Part shown: piece by piece, positions 6,786-13,925 of the stretch
Layout: each line of letters starts with the position of its first letter
Numbering within the stretch: position 1 is the stretch's first letter
NCBI GenBank assembly: GCA_964636275.1
Contig: CAZWRN010000022.1
Location: 1 to 18,398 of the forward strand
Direction: 5' to 3'
Source: CAZWRN01 sp964636275
Lineage (GTDB): Bacteria; Patescibacteriota; Microgenomatia; Daviesbacterales; UBA10151
Length of the DNA stretch: 18,398 nt
The notes under the pieces: model-generated
The model's database searches: none
Told to the model about the DNA's origin: nothing
The model's input: only the letters and a program-made list of their open reading frames with translations
Position numbers and translations under genes: made by a program

Positions 6786-6826
6786 TGATTTAAAAAAATC
6801 ATCTTCCAGATAAGCTTTTTAAATCA
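6786..6826 (-). terminator. Hairpin after tRNA-Thr, possible terminator
   Basis: TGATTTAAAAA (6786-6796) and TTTTTAAATCA (6816-6826) are perfect 11-bp inverted repeats, starting 1 nt past the 3' end of tRNA-Thr(GGT) when read on the minus strand. The stem is AT-rich and a seven-T run lies in its second arm, so it is an atypical terminator or a processing hairpin. Confidence 0.35.
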
Positions 6827-6827
6827 G

Positions 6828-6899
<72 letters not shown>

Positions 6900-6961
6900 A
6901 TTTCAGATAGATCTGATGAAATCGGAATGGATCTCAAGTTTATATTAACTATCTGAATCTG

Positions 6962-7034
6962 AGCCGGCTACTAGATTCGAACTTGTGACCTGCTGTTTAC
7001 AAAACAGCTGCTCTAACCACTGAGCTAAGCCGGC
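6962..7034 (-). tRNA. tRNA-Thr (anticodon TGT)
   Basis: On the minus strand: acceptor GCCGGCT/AGCCGGC, D arm GCTC-AGTGGTTA-GAGC, anticodon stem GCTGT/ACAGC around loop TTTGTAA (anticodon TGT), T loop TTCGAAT. The T stem ACAAG/CTAGT has one A-A mismatch, which is odd but tolerable. CCA is not encoded. It lies 62 bp upstream of the second Thr tRNA and is probably cotranscribed with it. It reads ACA and related codons. Confidence 0.92.
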
Positions 7035-7088
7035 AACGTCCCTTATTTTAACGGAAAATTGGTTAAAAAGCTATTGTGAACACTGCCG

Positions 7089-7118
7089 TTGCATTTTTAG
7101 GCTCAGATCAGGTATACT
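7089..7118 (+). promoter_or_regulatory. rpmG promoter, leaderless
   Basis: TTGCAT (7089-7094) and TATACT (7113-7118) are spaced by 18 bp, and the -10 ends 7 nt before the rpmG ATG. No Shine-Dalgarno is present. Confidence 0.6.
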
Positions 7119-7125
7119 ACTCAAC

Positions 7126-7296
7126 ATGGCTAAGAAACAGGCTAGGATGGCGTTTGGACTTGAATGTGCTGAATGCAAATCCCGCAACTATATCACTCAG
7201 AAAAATACCACCAACACTAAAGAGAAATTGTCTCTGAAAAAATTCTGCAATAAATGCCGAAAGAGCACAACTCACACTGAGTACAAACTGAAGTAA
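7126..7296 (+). CDS. rpmG: Ribosomal protein L33
   Basis: A 56-residue basic protein of the large ribosomal subunit: MAKKQARMAFGLECAECKSR at the start and FCNKCRKSTTHTEYKLK at the end. It has two zinc-binding Cys pairs (CAEC and CNKC), the four-cysteine form of L33. The length and the closing HTEYKLK-type tail are typical. The ATG at 7126 sits 7 nt behind a -10 box with no ribosome binding site, consistent with leaderless translation. It stands alone, between divergent Thr tRNAs and the large surface protein gene; in many bacteria rpmG is followed by secE, which is not seen here. Confidence 0.93.
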   Translation: MAKKQARMAFGLECAECKSRNYITQKNTTNTKEKLSLKKFCNKCRKSTTHTEYKLK

Positions 7297-7361
7297 ACAC
7301 GCAAATAAATTATTCTTCATTTTTAAGTATTTCGTTTTGCTTATTGCGTTACACTATCCAC

Positions 7362-7391
7362 TTGACTTCCCCTCGCTTTTTTGGGCATAGT
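7362..7391 (+). promoter_or_regulatory. Promoter of the cohesin-LamG-dockerin gene
   Basis: TTGACT (7362-7367) and CATAGT (7386-7391) are spaced by 18 bp; the -10 ends 7 nt before the ATG at 7399. This supports that ATG over the TTG at 7381, which lies inside the promoter spacer. Confidence 0.5.
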
Positions 7392-7398
7392 AGAAGTA

Positions 7399-9522
7399 AT
7401 GGACGCAAATTCGCCGATTAATCCGATTGTGGTAGTCAAAGGCACAGATAAAAAACCACCTTTTTTCAAACGACTCCAAGCCCCTTTTTCCAAACTATCA
7501 CTGCCAAATCGCAAAATAGCCAGTGTTGTAGCCGTATTCCTATTGGTTTTTGGTGTAGGGGTTGGTGTATTTTTAGCCCAAAGACAAACTCAATTGCGTC
7601 CCCGAGCTTCTGAAAATGGGGTCGATTTAAAGATAGAACCTTCTGCAGTCAATGCTACGGTCAATCAAGAATTTAGTGTTGATGTTGTATTGGATGCCAA
7701 GCAGGCTTCAGCGTCTGGAGCCCAAGTTCGGGTAACTTTTGATAATCATAAATTACAGCTGATAAATGCTACTTTAGGCAGCTTTATGCCAGTTGCTTTA
7801 CAACAACCTACTCCTTCTACAAACCCCTCTACTCCATCAACAGGTGTTGTCGATTTCGTTGTAGGAACAAGTACTCCACATGGCGGGTCAGGTTCAATTG
7901 CAACATTAAGATTTATGCCACTAGTAGATATGACTACTACCACTATTGGTATTGATGGAGCCAATACCGTTGTAACTGTTGTGAACCAAAATGATAATCA
8001 GGCTGGCGACCTTAGTCCATCAACAGTCACAATAGGCGCTGTAAATACTTCTACGCCAAGTCCTGATACTATCCCTCCAGCAGCTGGTTTTAACCCTGAT
8101 TCTGGAGACAGTTTAAAAAATGACCTCATAGCTTATTGGAAAATGGATGAAACCAGCGGTAACAGTTCTATAGATCTAGTCGGTGGTCACAATGCAACCT
8201 GGCATACAACACAAGTTGTTGATGGGAAAATAGGCAAAGGACAAAATATTTGGGCATCCAATTCATGGCTATCTGTTGATGACACAACAGCCTTTTCACA
8301 GGACTATATGACTGTAGCAGGTTGGATTAAACCCACTCGATTTATGGCCGATGATTTTGCTTCGATTTTTAATTACCGCCCTTCATCAAATAACGCCGGT
8401 ATGACTTTAGAGTATGCAGGTTATGCAGGATTAGCAAATGGCCAATTACAATGTCAGTTGAATATAAACAATCCTAATACCCCTACGCGGGTCGCACTTG
8501 TTAGCTCAGTTGATCAGAAAATAACTTTAAATACATGGAATCATGTCGCCTGTTCTTATGATGGAACAACTGCCAAACTTTATATCAACGGGACACTTGT
8601 TCAATCATTTGCCGTAAACGGAACGATGCATAGACTGGATAGTGGAATGAATCTTTGGATTGGGCGTAATCTAATATCAAATGAAGCTATTTATGGCCAT
8701 GTTGATGAAATGGGCTATTGGGGCAGAGCTTTGACTCAAACAGAAATTAATGAGCTTTACAATGGTGGTCAAGGCAATACCTACACTCTTCAAGCCAGTA
8801 CTCAACCAGAGACATCTTTAATCTTGTCAGGGACATCACCTGTAGCTACAGGGCAAGAGTTTACTGTTCCTGTTCAACTCAGATCTGATACTGAAAATGC
8901 CAACCTATTTGTGGCTAAGATCAATTTCCCTGCTAGTTTATTGGAGGTTGTAGGAATTAATGATGATAACTCGGTCATTACAACCTGGGCAGAGCAATTT
9001 TATGACAATACAACAGGTCAGATTTCCCTGGTCGGTGGTGTACCTTCACCAGGTTTTAAATCAAACAATACCCCTGCCTCAATGGCTACTATCACTTTTC
9101 GAGCTAAAGCTACCGGCACTGCATTGATTGATATGACCTCAGAGTCTCAGATTTTTAGTAACGCTACAAATCAGAATATTCTTCAAAAAACTCAGGATGT
9201 CAGTATTGCTATAAATACATCAAATGGCGCATCCCCATCTCCAGTTGTTTCAGCTTCTCCATCTCCAAGTGCAGCTGCCTCGCCAAGTGTTGGACCATCA
9301 CCTTCTGTAAACTGTTTGACTCTCAAAGGTGATGGTAATGCAGATTGTCAGGTAAATCTGACTGATTTGTCGATCATGCTTTCCAACTTTAGTGCTTCCA
9401 ATCCAGTACCAGCAGGGAAACAACTACTGGATTTTAATGATGACAACCGGATCAATACATTTGATTTCTCCAGAATGGCTGACAAGCTCTTCGAACTAGG
9501 CATCATCAAACGACGAAGTTAA
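7399..9522 (+). CDS. Surface protein: TM anchor, cohesin-like, LamG, cohesin-like, dockerin-like
   Basis: A 707-residue protein with a short cytoplasmic head, a membrane segment at about 41-60 (ASVVAVFLLVFGVGVGVFLA) and a basic junction LRPRAS. Outside the cell come: a cohesin-like beta domain (about 75-216); a LamG/concanavalin-type domain (about 239-459: LIAYWKMDETSG, YINGTLVQSF, HVDEMGYWGRALTQTEINEL); a second cohesin-like domain (about 472-606); a Ser/Pro/Ala linker (609-637); and two dockerin-type calcium loops (about 645-656, DGNADCQVNLTD, and 678-689, DFNDDNRINTFD). LamG domains bind sugars or proteins; cohesin and dockerin bind each other. I infer attachment or self-assembly at the cell surface. 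The ATG at 7399 is preferred because a -10 ends 7 nt before it. The domain order is clear; partners are not known. Confidence 0.85.
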   Translation: MDANSPINPIVVVKGTDKKPPFFKRLQAPFSKLSLPNRKIASVVAVFLLVFGVGVGVFLAQRQTQLRPRASENGVDLKIEPSAVNATVNQEFSVDVVLDAKQASASGAQVRVTFDNHKLQLINATLGSFMPVALQQPTPSTNPSTPSTGVVDFVVGTSTPHGGSGSIATLRFMPLVDMTTTTIGIDGANTVVTVVNQNDNQAGDLSPSTVTIGAVNTSTPSPDTIPPAAGFNPDSGDSLKNDLIAYWKMDETSGNSSIDLVGGHNATWHTTQVVDGKIGKGQNIWASNSWLSVDDTTAFSQDYMTVAGWIKPTRFMADDFASIFNYRPSSNNAGMTLEYAGYAGLANGQLQCQLNINNPNTPTRVALVSSVDQKITLNTWNHVACSYDGTTAKLYINGTLVQSFAVNGTMHRLDSGMNLWIGRNLISNEAIYGHVDEMGYWGRALTQTEINELYNGGQGNTYTLQASTQPETSLILSGTSPVATGQEFTVPVQLRSDTENANLFVAKINFPASLLEVVGINDDNSVITTWAEQFYDNTTGQISLVGGVPSPGFKSNNTPASMATITFRAKATGTALIDMTSESQIFSNATNQNILQKTQDVSIAINTSNGASPSPVVSASPSPSAAASPSVGPSPSVNCLTLKGDGNADCQVNLTDLSIMLSNFSASNPVPAGKQLLDFNDDNRINTFDFSRMADKLFELGIIKRRS

Positions 9523-9525
9523 TCT

Positions 9526-9554
9526 TTGCTCCAAACTCTTTTTTTAGCTATAAT
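9526..9554 (+). promoter_or_regulatory. Promoter upstream of tRNA-Trp
   Basis: TTGCTC (9526-9531) and a perfect TATAAT (9549-9554) are spaced by 17 bp. Transcription would start near 9561, about 100 nt before the tRNA. The leader between is AT-rich with repeated GAATTT/GATTT units and contains no gene. Confidence 0.6.
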
Positions 9555-9660
9555 ACCTCTACGTTTTGAATTTTATTTTTTGAGATTTGAATTTGTTTCG
9601 GATTTCGAATTTAGGATTTACAATTTGATAAAATCAAATTGAGATGGAATTTTACTTCAT

Positions 9661-9734
9661 AGGGGTGTCGTTCAGTGGTAGGACCTGGGTCTCCAAAACC
9701 CATGACGAGGGTTCAATTCCTTCCACCCCTGCCA
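9661..9734 (+). tRNA. tRNA-Trp (anticodon CCA)
   Basis: The cloverleaf is complete: acceptor AGGGGTG/CACCCCT, D arm GTTC-AGTGGTA-GGAC, anticodon stem TGGGT/ACCCA around loop CTCCAAA (anticodon CCA), T stem GAGGG/CCTTC around TTCAATT, discriminator G. Unlike the two Thr tRNAs, the 3' CCA is encoded (9732-9734). Confidence 0.95.
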
Positions 9735-9754
9735 GTTTAATCTTTTTACAACTT

Positions 9755-9763
9755 TGATATAAT
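9755..9763 (+). promoter_or_regulatory. Extended -10 promoter after tRNA-Trp
   Basis: TGATATAAT is a perfect extended -10 (TGn-TATAAT). Predicted transcription starts near 9770, at the beginning of a region with two closed stem-loops, about 195 nt before the next gene. Confidence 0.55.
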
Positions 9764-9769
9764 CTCTTT

Positions 9770-9925
9770 GTAAGTCCGGTTGTGGAAAAGTAGGAGTAAA
9801 TCACCTATGTGATGAGGCTGAAATTGAAACATTAGAATCCACAATATATGACTGGAAGGGGAAGGTTGTCAGCCGAACTATAATAAGTCTGATCAAAGCA
9901 GTTACTCCAGTCTCTTACAGAAAAA
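9770..9925 (+). ncRNA. Structured untranslated RNA or leader before the deoxyribosyltransferase-like gene
   Basis: Two neighbouring domains each close with a perfect 7-bp stem. TTGTGGA (9780-9786) pairs with TCCACAA (9838-9844), enclosing a hairpin ATCAC-CTAT-GTGAT (9800-9813). GACTGGA (9850-9856) pairs with TCCAGTC (9906-9912), enclosing GGTT-GTC-AGCC (about 9864-9874). A perfect extended -10 lies just upstream. No T-run terminator follows, so it may be a cis-acting leader for the gene at 9967 rather than a free RNA. I do not recognise a riboswitch class; box sequences for TPP, cobalamin, FMN, T-box and SAM were not seen. Confidence 0.45.
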
Positions 9926-9966
9926 GTGAATAGTAATTAGCGATTAGTTGATAGGAAAATAAATTA

Positions 9967-10335
9967 ATGAAGGTTTATATTACTCATGCCTCAACATTTG
10001 ATTACCAAACCCAACTCTATCAGCCTTTACGGACTTCTAATTTGAATATCGAACATCAACTGATCTTACCTCATGAAAATTCAACTGAACTTTTTAGTAC
10101 TAAAGAATTTATTTCTCAACAAGAACTGATTATTGCCGAAGTTTCGTATCCTTCGACAGGTCAAGGGATTGAATTAGGATGGGCAAGTATTCATAACATC
10201 CCGATTGTTTGTATTTACAAAGCAGGTTCGGTACCATCCAGTGGGTTAAAGATGATTACCAAAGATTTTATTGAATACACATCTCCAACTGATATGATCC
10301 AAAAATTGAATGAATTTCATTTACTAAAAACTTGA
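9967..10335 (+). CDS. Nucleoside 2-deoxyribosyltransferase-like protein
   Basis: A 122-residue cytoplasmic protein with a flavodoxin-like fold pattern: MKVYITHASTFDY at the start, ELIIAEVSYPSTGQGIELGW (about 53-72) in the middle and NIPIVCIYKAGS after it. The strand ending in AEVSYPSTG-GIELGWA is the hallmark of the nucleoside 2-deoxyribosyltransferase superfamily, where the Glu of this stretch is catalytic. Members exchange or hydrolyse bases on deoxynucleosides, though many small ones are uncharacterised. CPR cells usually lack nucleotide synthesis, so a salvage role is plausible but inferred. The ATG at 9967 is preceded by a weak AGGAAAA at about 11 nt. A structured leader lies upstream. 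Its 3' end overlaps the convergent small gene by 19 bp. Confidence 0.75.
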   Translation: MKVYITHASTFDYQTQLYQPLRTSNLNIEHQLILPHENSTELFSTKEFISQQELIIAEVSYPSTGQGIELGWASIHNIPIVCIYKAGSVPSSGLKMITKDFIEYTSPTDMIQKLNEFHLLKT

Positions 10336-10520
10336 GCAATGATCTGCAATATTGTTGAACGGATGAAGCTCAGTATGGTGAAGGCAAATCCAAATAGTTT
10401 CCTAATCCACGTCTCATAATTATTGTGAACATATTCTCCCGTCGCCTGATAGAGCTGATCTTTGACTGATGGCTGGGGTTGTGATGGAGTATCACTTTTG
10501 GGAGGCTGCATCGGATCCAT
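10317..10520 (-). CDS. Small membrane-associated protein of unknown function
   Basis: A 67-residue protein with a Pro/Gln-rich polar N-terminus (MDPMQPPKSDTPSQPQPS), then YVHNNYETWIRKLFGFAFTI and a hydrophobic or amphipathic C-terminal helix (about residues 45-65). I recognise no family. It begins 17 nt after the photolyase stop on the same strand, so it could share that transcript, yet the gap itself holds an extended -10 (TGC-TACACT) ending 6 nt before the ATG. That promoter-on-start arrangement matches other genes here and supports a real, separately transcribed gene. It overlaps the convergent gene by 19 bp. Confidence 0.6.
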   Translation of the reverse strand: MDPMQPPKSDTPSQPQPSVKDQLYQATGEYVHNNYETWIRKLFGFAFTILSFIRSTILQIIAQVFSK

Positions 10521-10526
10521 CTGTTT

Positions 10527-10535
10527 AGTGTAGCA
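10527..10535 (-). promoter_or_regulatory. Extended -10 promoter of the small membrane protein gene, leaderless
   Basis: Read on the minus strand, TGCTACACT lies between the photolyase stop (10538) and the ATG at 10520 and ends 6 nt before that ATG. No Shine-Dalgarno is seen. Confidence 0.45.
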
Positions 10536-10537
10536 TA

Positions 10538-11890
10538 CTAAAGTGAATTTACTTGTTCAATGTATTTTTTGATATCAAATTTGCTTTTGGCGCCGTTGTA
10601 GTTCATGTAGCGGATCTGCCCAAAAATGGGTCTTTCAAACCAGGCTCTATCATGAACGCCTCCCATTGACCAGGCGATCCCGACATATCCATTGGGGTCT
10701 CTGCCGTCCAGAAAATATTTATCATTCAAATAGATGGCGTGTTTTTGAGCAGTGGTGACATCTTTACTCCATTCAAAGATCTTTTTCGCCCAATACATCC
10801 TCAGATAGCCATGCATTTTGCCTTTTTTGACCATCTCCATTTGGGCCGCATTCCATAGATCATCGTGAGTCTGCCCTGCTTCTAATTCTTTTAAAGAATA
10901 TGTTACTTCCCTTTTGTCATCAGCGTGTTTGTGAAGTGTTTTTTTAGCCCAATCAGGAAATCCATCTGGATTGTCGTAGTTTGGATTGTAAAAACAAAAG
11001 TTGTCTGACAGCTCTTTTCGGACAATCAGCTCTTCTAAAAAAGCTTCCTTGGCTGTATTCAAATGGGGGATTTTCTCTACTTCTAAAGCGATCCTTTGCG
11101 TACTGATCTGACCAAAATGAATGTAGGGTGATAAATCGGACTGGGCATCTTTGGTGGGATCATTTCGGTCTTTATTATAAGCAGCCAAACGATGAGTTAA
11201 AAAATCTTCAAGCATTTTTTCGGCCGCTTTTTCACCTGGCTTAATCCAATCCACTGCCTTCACTGAGTGATCGATATCTAGCTGTGAACGAATTTTTTTC
11301 CAGTCTGTTTTGTCTTCTTTATACGACCAAGTGGCAGATTGTTTTTTTAGTTCTGGAAATTCTATTAAGTATTCATCAAGTAGCCGATGTATCTTTGGAC
11401 GAATAGTATAGGCTCCAAATTCCTGTTTGGGTGAAGCCTCCCAGACTGGCATAATATTGTGAGTATCTACTTCATAAAAAGGGATCTCTAGTTTTTTTGC
11501 TAAAGTCTCTTTCCAATGGCGATTGTATTTTAAGGGAGAAAAGTCACTAATGACAGCTCCGATCTGGTGTTTTTTGACAAAATCGGGGATCTCCTTTTCG
11601 ATCTCGCCGAGTAAAAAGTAAAACGGGATATTTTTCTCTTTTAAGCTGCCCTCAACTTCTGTAAGCCCGGTTAGCATAAAATCGACTAATCGCTCAGTAC
11701 TGTTGGCAAACTTAGTTCTAAGACAAAAAATCACCGCCAAAGGCTGGTTGTTTTTTTCAGCTAGCTCCTGAGCATACAGCAGTGCCCAATTGTCTGATAC
11801 CCGCTGATCCCGACTCATCCAGTAAACAACTGATCCTTGATGGTAATCTGCTTTATTTAATTGTCTAATCCGTATTTGATTTATAACCAT
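10538..11890 (-). CDS. phr: Class II deoxyribodipyrimidine (CPD) photolyase
   Basis: A 450-residue flavoenzyme that uses light to split cyclobutane pyrimidine dimers in DNA. The N-terminal alpha/beta domain starts GSVVYWMSRDQRVSDNWALL, the class II opening. The FAD-binding helical domain shows DLSPYIHFGQISTQRIAL and RKELSDNFCFYNPNYDN. It then has WNAAQMEMVKKGKMHGYLRM and DGRDPNGYVGIAWSMGGVHD, which are strongly class II specific. The length is normal (about 450). The ATG at 11890 gives a short basic N-terminus before the first strand. It is divergent from the GH15 gene, with about 40-90 bp between starts, and is followed by a small membrane protein gene. Light repair suggests a surface or sunlit habitat for the cell or its host. 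The call is secure. Confidence 0.94.
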   Translation of the reverse strand: MVINQIRIRQLNKADYHQGSVVYWMSRDQRVSDNWALLYAQELAEKNNQPLAVIFCLRTKFANSTERLVDFMLTGLTEVEGSLKEKNIPFYFLLGEIEKEIPDFVKKHQIGAVISDFSPLKYNRHWKETLAKKLEIPFYEVDTHNIMPVWEASPKQEFGAYTIRPKIHRLLDEYLIEFPELKKQSATWSYKEDKTDWKKIRSQLDIDHSVKAVDWIKPGEKAAEKMLEDFLTHRLAAYNKDRNDPTKDAQSDLSPYIHFGQISTQRIALEVEKIPHLNTAKEAFLEELIVRKELSDNFCFYNPNYDNPDGFPDWAKKTLHKHADDKREVTYSLKELEAGQTHDDLWNAAQMEMVKKGKMHGYLRMYWAKKIFEWSKDVTTAQKHAIYLNDKYFLDGRDPNGYVGIAWSMGGVHDRAWFERPIFGQIRYMNYNGAKSKFDIKKYIEQVNSL

Positions 11891-11943
11891 TTATCTTACT
11901 TTAGGTTAAAAACAGTTCTAATTCAATCTCATGAATTTCTTTC

Positions 11944-11972
11944 TTGAAATGTACCCTCCCGCTTGCAATACT
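11944..11972 (+). promoter_or_regulatory. GH15 gene promoter, leaderless
   Basis: TTGAAA (11944-11949) and AATACT (11967-11972) are spaced by 17 bp. The -10 ends 6 nt before the ATG at 11979, which supports that start over the ATG at 11931. Confidence 0.45.
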
Positions 11973-11978
11973 AAATTA

Positions 11979-13925
11979 ATGTACCGGCCTTTAGCTGACT
12001 ATGGCATCATAGGGAACTGTCGCAGTTGTGCTCTGGTTTCCAAAACTGGCTCAATCGATTTTTGTTGTCTTCCCGATTTTGATTCTGAGGCTTTCTTACT
12101 AAGTTTGCTCGATGATGAAAAAGGCGGTTACTTTAAACTAGCTCCGGCTGGCTTTTACCAGACTCATCAACAATATGTTGAAAGTACCAATGTTTTGGAA
12201 ACTATTTTCTTCAATCACAACGGCCGAGTTTCTTTACAGGACTTTATGCCGGTTGGAAAGAACAATCAACCGAAAGAGTATGGCAGTAAGATTATTCGTT
12301 TAGTCAAAGCGGTGCGGGGTGATCACAACTTTGATCTAATACTTAAAATTACACCAGATTTTGCTAGGGAAAAAATCCTGATTAGTAAAAATAAAAATCA
12401 GGTGTTGATCCGCTCTTTGAAGTATGTCTGGGTATTAAATAAAAAACATCATAATGTCACCTTTAAAGACAACCTTATTACGATCAAGTTTGACCTCAAA
12501 GAAGGTGAACAGGAATTTTTCTCTCTAAGTTTTTATCCGATAAATGGAATTATTCCAAGCTATACTCCAGACAAAATCAATCAACACTTGGCTGCCAAAT
12601 ACAGTCGCACTATCCATTTCTGGCAAAATTGGGCTGCTCAGTGCCGATACGAAGGAGTCTACCGTCCCCAAATAGTCCGAAGTGTTCTGGCTTTGAAGCT
12701 GTTAACATTCTCCCCTACTGGAGCTATTGTGGCAGCCGCCACCACCTCAATTCCTGAAAAGATTGGCGGAGGGCTCAATTGGGATTATCGGTACACCTGG
12801 CTCAGAGACGCCTCATTTACTCTCTACGCTTTCCTTGGATTGGGATATACCGAAGAAGCTAATGCTTTTATGGGATGGCTGGAAAAAGTCTGTATTAAAG
12901 AGGGGGCTACTTTAAATATTATGTATGGCATACATGGGGAAGAGGAGTTGAAAGAAAAAGAGCTGCCTCATTTAGACGGGTATATGAAATCTAAGCCGGT
13001 CCGAATTGGTAATGGAGCAGCGCATCAAAAACAGTTTGATATCTTTGGTGAAGTACTAACAGCAATTAATTTATATATTAATGCTGGGGGTAAGCTGTCC
13101 GATCCCATGAAGGGCTTCGTCAAGAAATTGGTGGAGTACTGTTGTGTACATTGGAAAGAAAAAGATGCTGGAATCTGGGAGGGACGAGGTGAAGACCAAC
13201 ATCATACTTACTCAAAAATTATGTGTTGGACTGGAGTTGATCGGGGTATTCGAATCGCCAAGTCTCAAAAAATTCGGGATGTGGATTTTGTAAAATGGGA
13301 AAAAACAAAAACAGAGATTAAAGATGATATTTTACGACACGGCTATGACAAAGAGCTTGGCTCATTTATTGCTCATTACGGATCTAAATCACTTGATACG
13401 TCGACTTTAAATATTCCGATGGTTGGACTCCTTCCAGCGAACGACCCTAAAATGGTCTCTACCCTGGATAAAGTGATGACTACACTAACTATTGATTGGT
13501 TTGTCCTCCGTACCTCTGATACTGAAAATAAACTTCAAGAGGGTGAAGGGACCTTCTTTTTATCAACTTTTTGGCTGATTGATTGTTTATCTCTGTTGGG
13601 GCAGACCGAGGAAGCTAGGATTTGGCTGGAAAAAGTGATCTCTATCGCTACCCCACTTGGCTTATATGCTGAGGAGTATGATCCTATTACCAAAAATCAT
13701 TTAGGCAACTTCCCCCAGGCTTTCACACATCTAGGACTAATTAATTCAGTTCTCAATCTTACAAAAGCTGAAGTCTATGGCAAAGAAGGTAAGCCAACTA
13801 TTCCCTCAGAACGTTTGACCCAAGTCATCAAAAGTGTTTTAAAAACTCAGATTACTCCACCTGAATTTGACCGAAATCCAGTTGGTTATTTGAAAAGATT
13901 ACTACGAATTAGAAGTTTATTTTGA
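11979..13925 (+). CDS. GH15 family glucoamylase-like glycoside hydrolase
   Basis: A 648-residue enzyme of glycoside hydrolase family 15 (glucoamylase, glucodextranase or trehalase types), which release glucose from alpha-glucans or alpha-glucosides by inversion. It has the usual N-terminal beta domain and a C-terminal (alpha/alpha)6 barrel. Family marks are YRPLADYGIIGNCRSCALVS at the start, IPEKIGGGLNWDYRYTWLRD, the catalytic-acid region GIWEGRGEDQHHTYSKIMCW (Glu about 401), and the catalytic-base region YAEEYDPITKNHLGNFPQAF (Glu about 565/566). No signal peptide is seen, so it probably acts in the cytoplasm on stored or imported sugar. An upstream ATG at 11931 would add 16 residues foreign to the family; a promoter overlaps that stretch. 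Its end overlaps the convergent gene by 17 bp. The exact substrate is open. Confidence 0.92.
   Translation: MYRPLADYGIIGNCRSCALVSKTGSIDFCCLPDFDSEAFLLSLLDDEKGGYFKLAPAGFYQTHQQYVESTNVLETIFFNHNGRVSLQDFMPVGKNNQPKEYGSKIIRLVKAVRGDHNFDLILKITPDFAREKILISKNKNQVLIRSLKYVWVLNKKHHNVTFKDNLITIKFDLKEGEQEFFSLSFYPINGIIPSYTPDKINQHLAAKYSRTIHFWQNWAAQCRYEGVYRPQIVRSVLALKLLTFSPTGAIVAAATTSIPEKIGGGLNWDYRYTWLRDASFTLYAFLGLGYTEEANAFMGWLEKVCIKEGATLNIMYGIHGEEELKEKELPHLDGYMKSKPVRIGNGAAHQKQFDIFGEVLTAINLYINAGGKLSDPMKGFVKKLVEYCCVHWKEKDAGIWEGRGEDQHHTYSKIMCWTGVDRGIRIAKSQKIRDVDFVKWEKTKTEIKDDILRHGYDKELGSFIAHYGSKSLDTSTLNIPMVGLLPANDPKMVSTLDKVMTTLTIDWFVLRTSDTENKLQEGEGTFFLSTFWLIDCLSLLGQTEEARIWLEKVISIATPLGLYAEEYDPITKNHLGNFPQAFTHLGLINSVLNLTKAEVYGKEGKPTIPSERLTQVIKSVLKTQITPPEFDRNPVGYLKRLLRIRSLF

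Noticed and set aside
7381..7383. TTG start adding six residues to the cohesin-LamG-dockerin protein
   Set aside because: It lies between the -35 and -10 of a plausible promoter; the ATG at 7399 sits 7 nt after the -10.
9809..9830. Hammerhead ribozyme-like core (GATGA ... GAAAC)
   Set aside because: The essential C of CUGANGA is G here and the would-be stem II does not pair.
11931..11933. ATG start adding 16 residues to the GH15 enzyme
   Set aside because: The extra residues are not typical of the family, and the stretch overlaps a promoter whose -10 ends 6 nt before the ATG at 11979.
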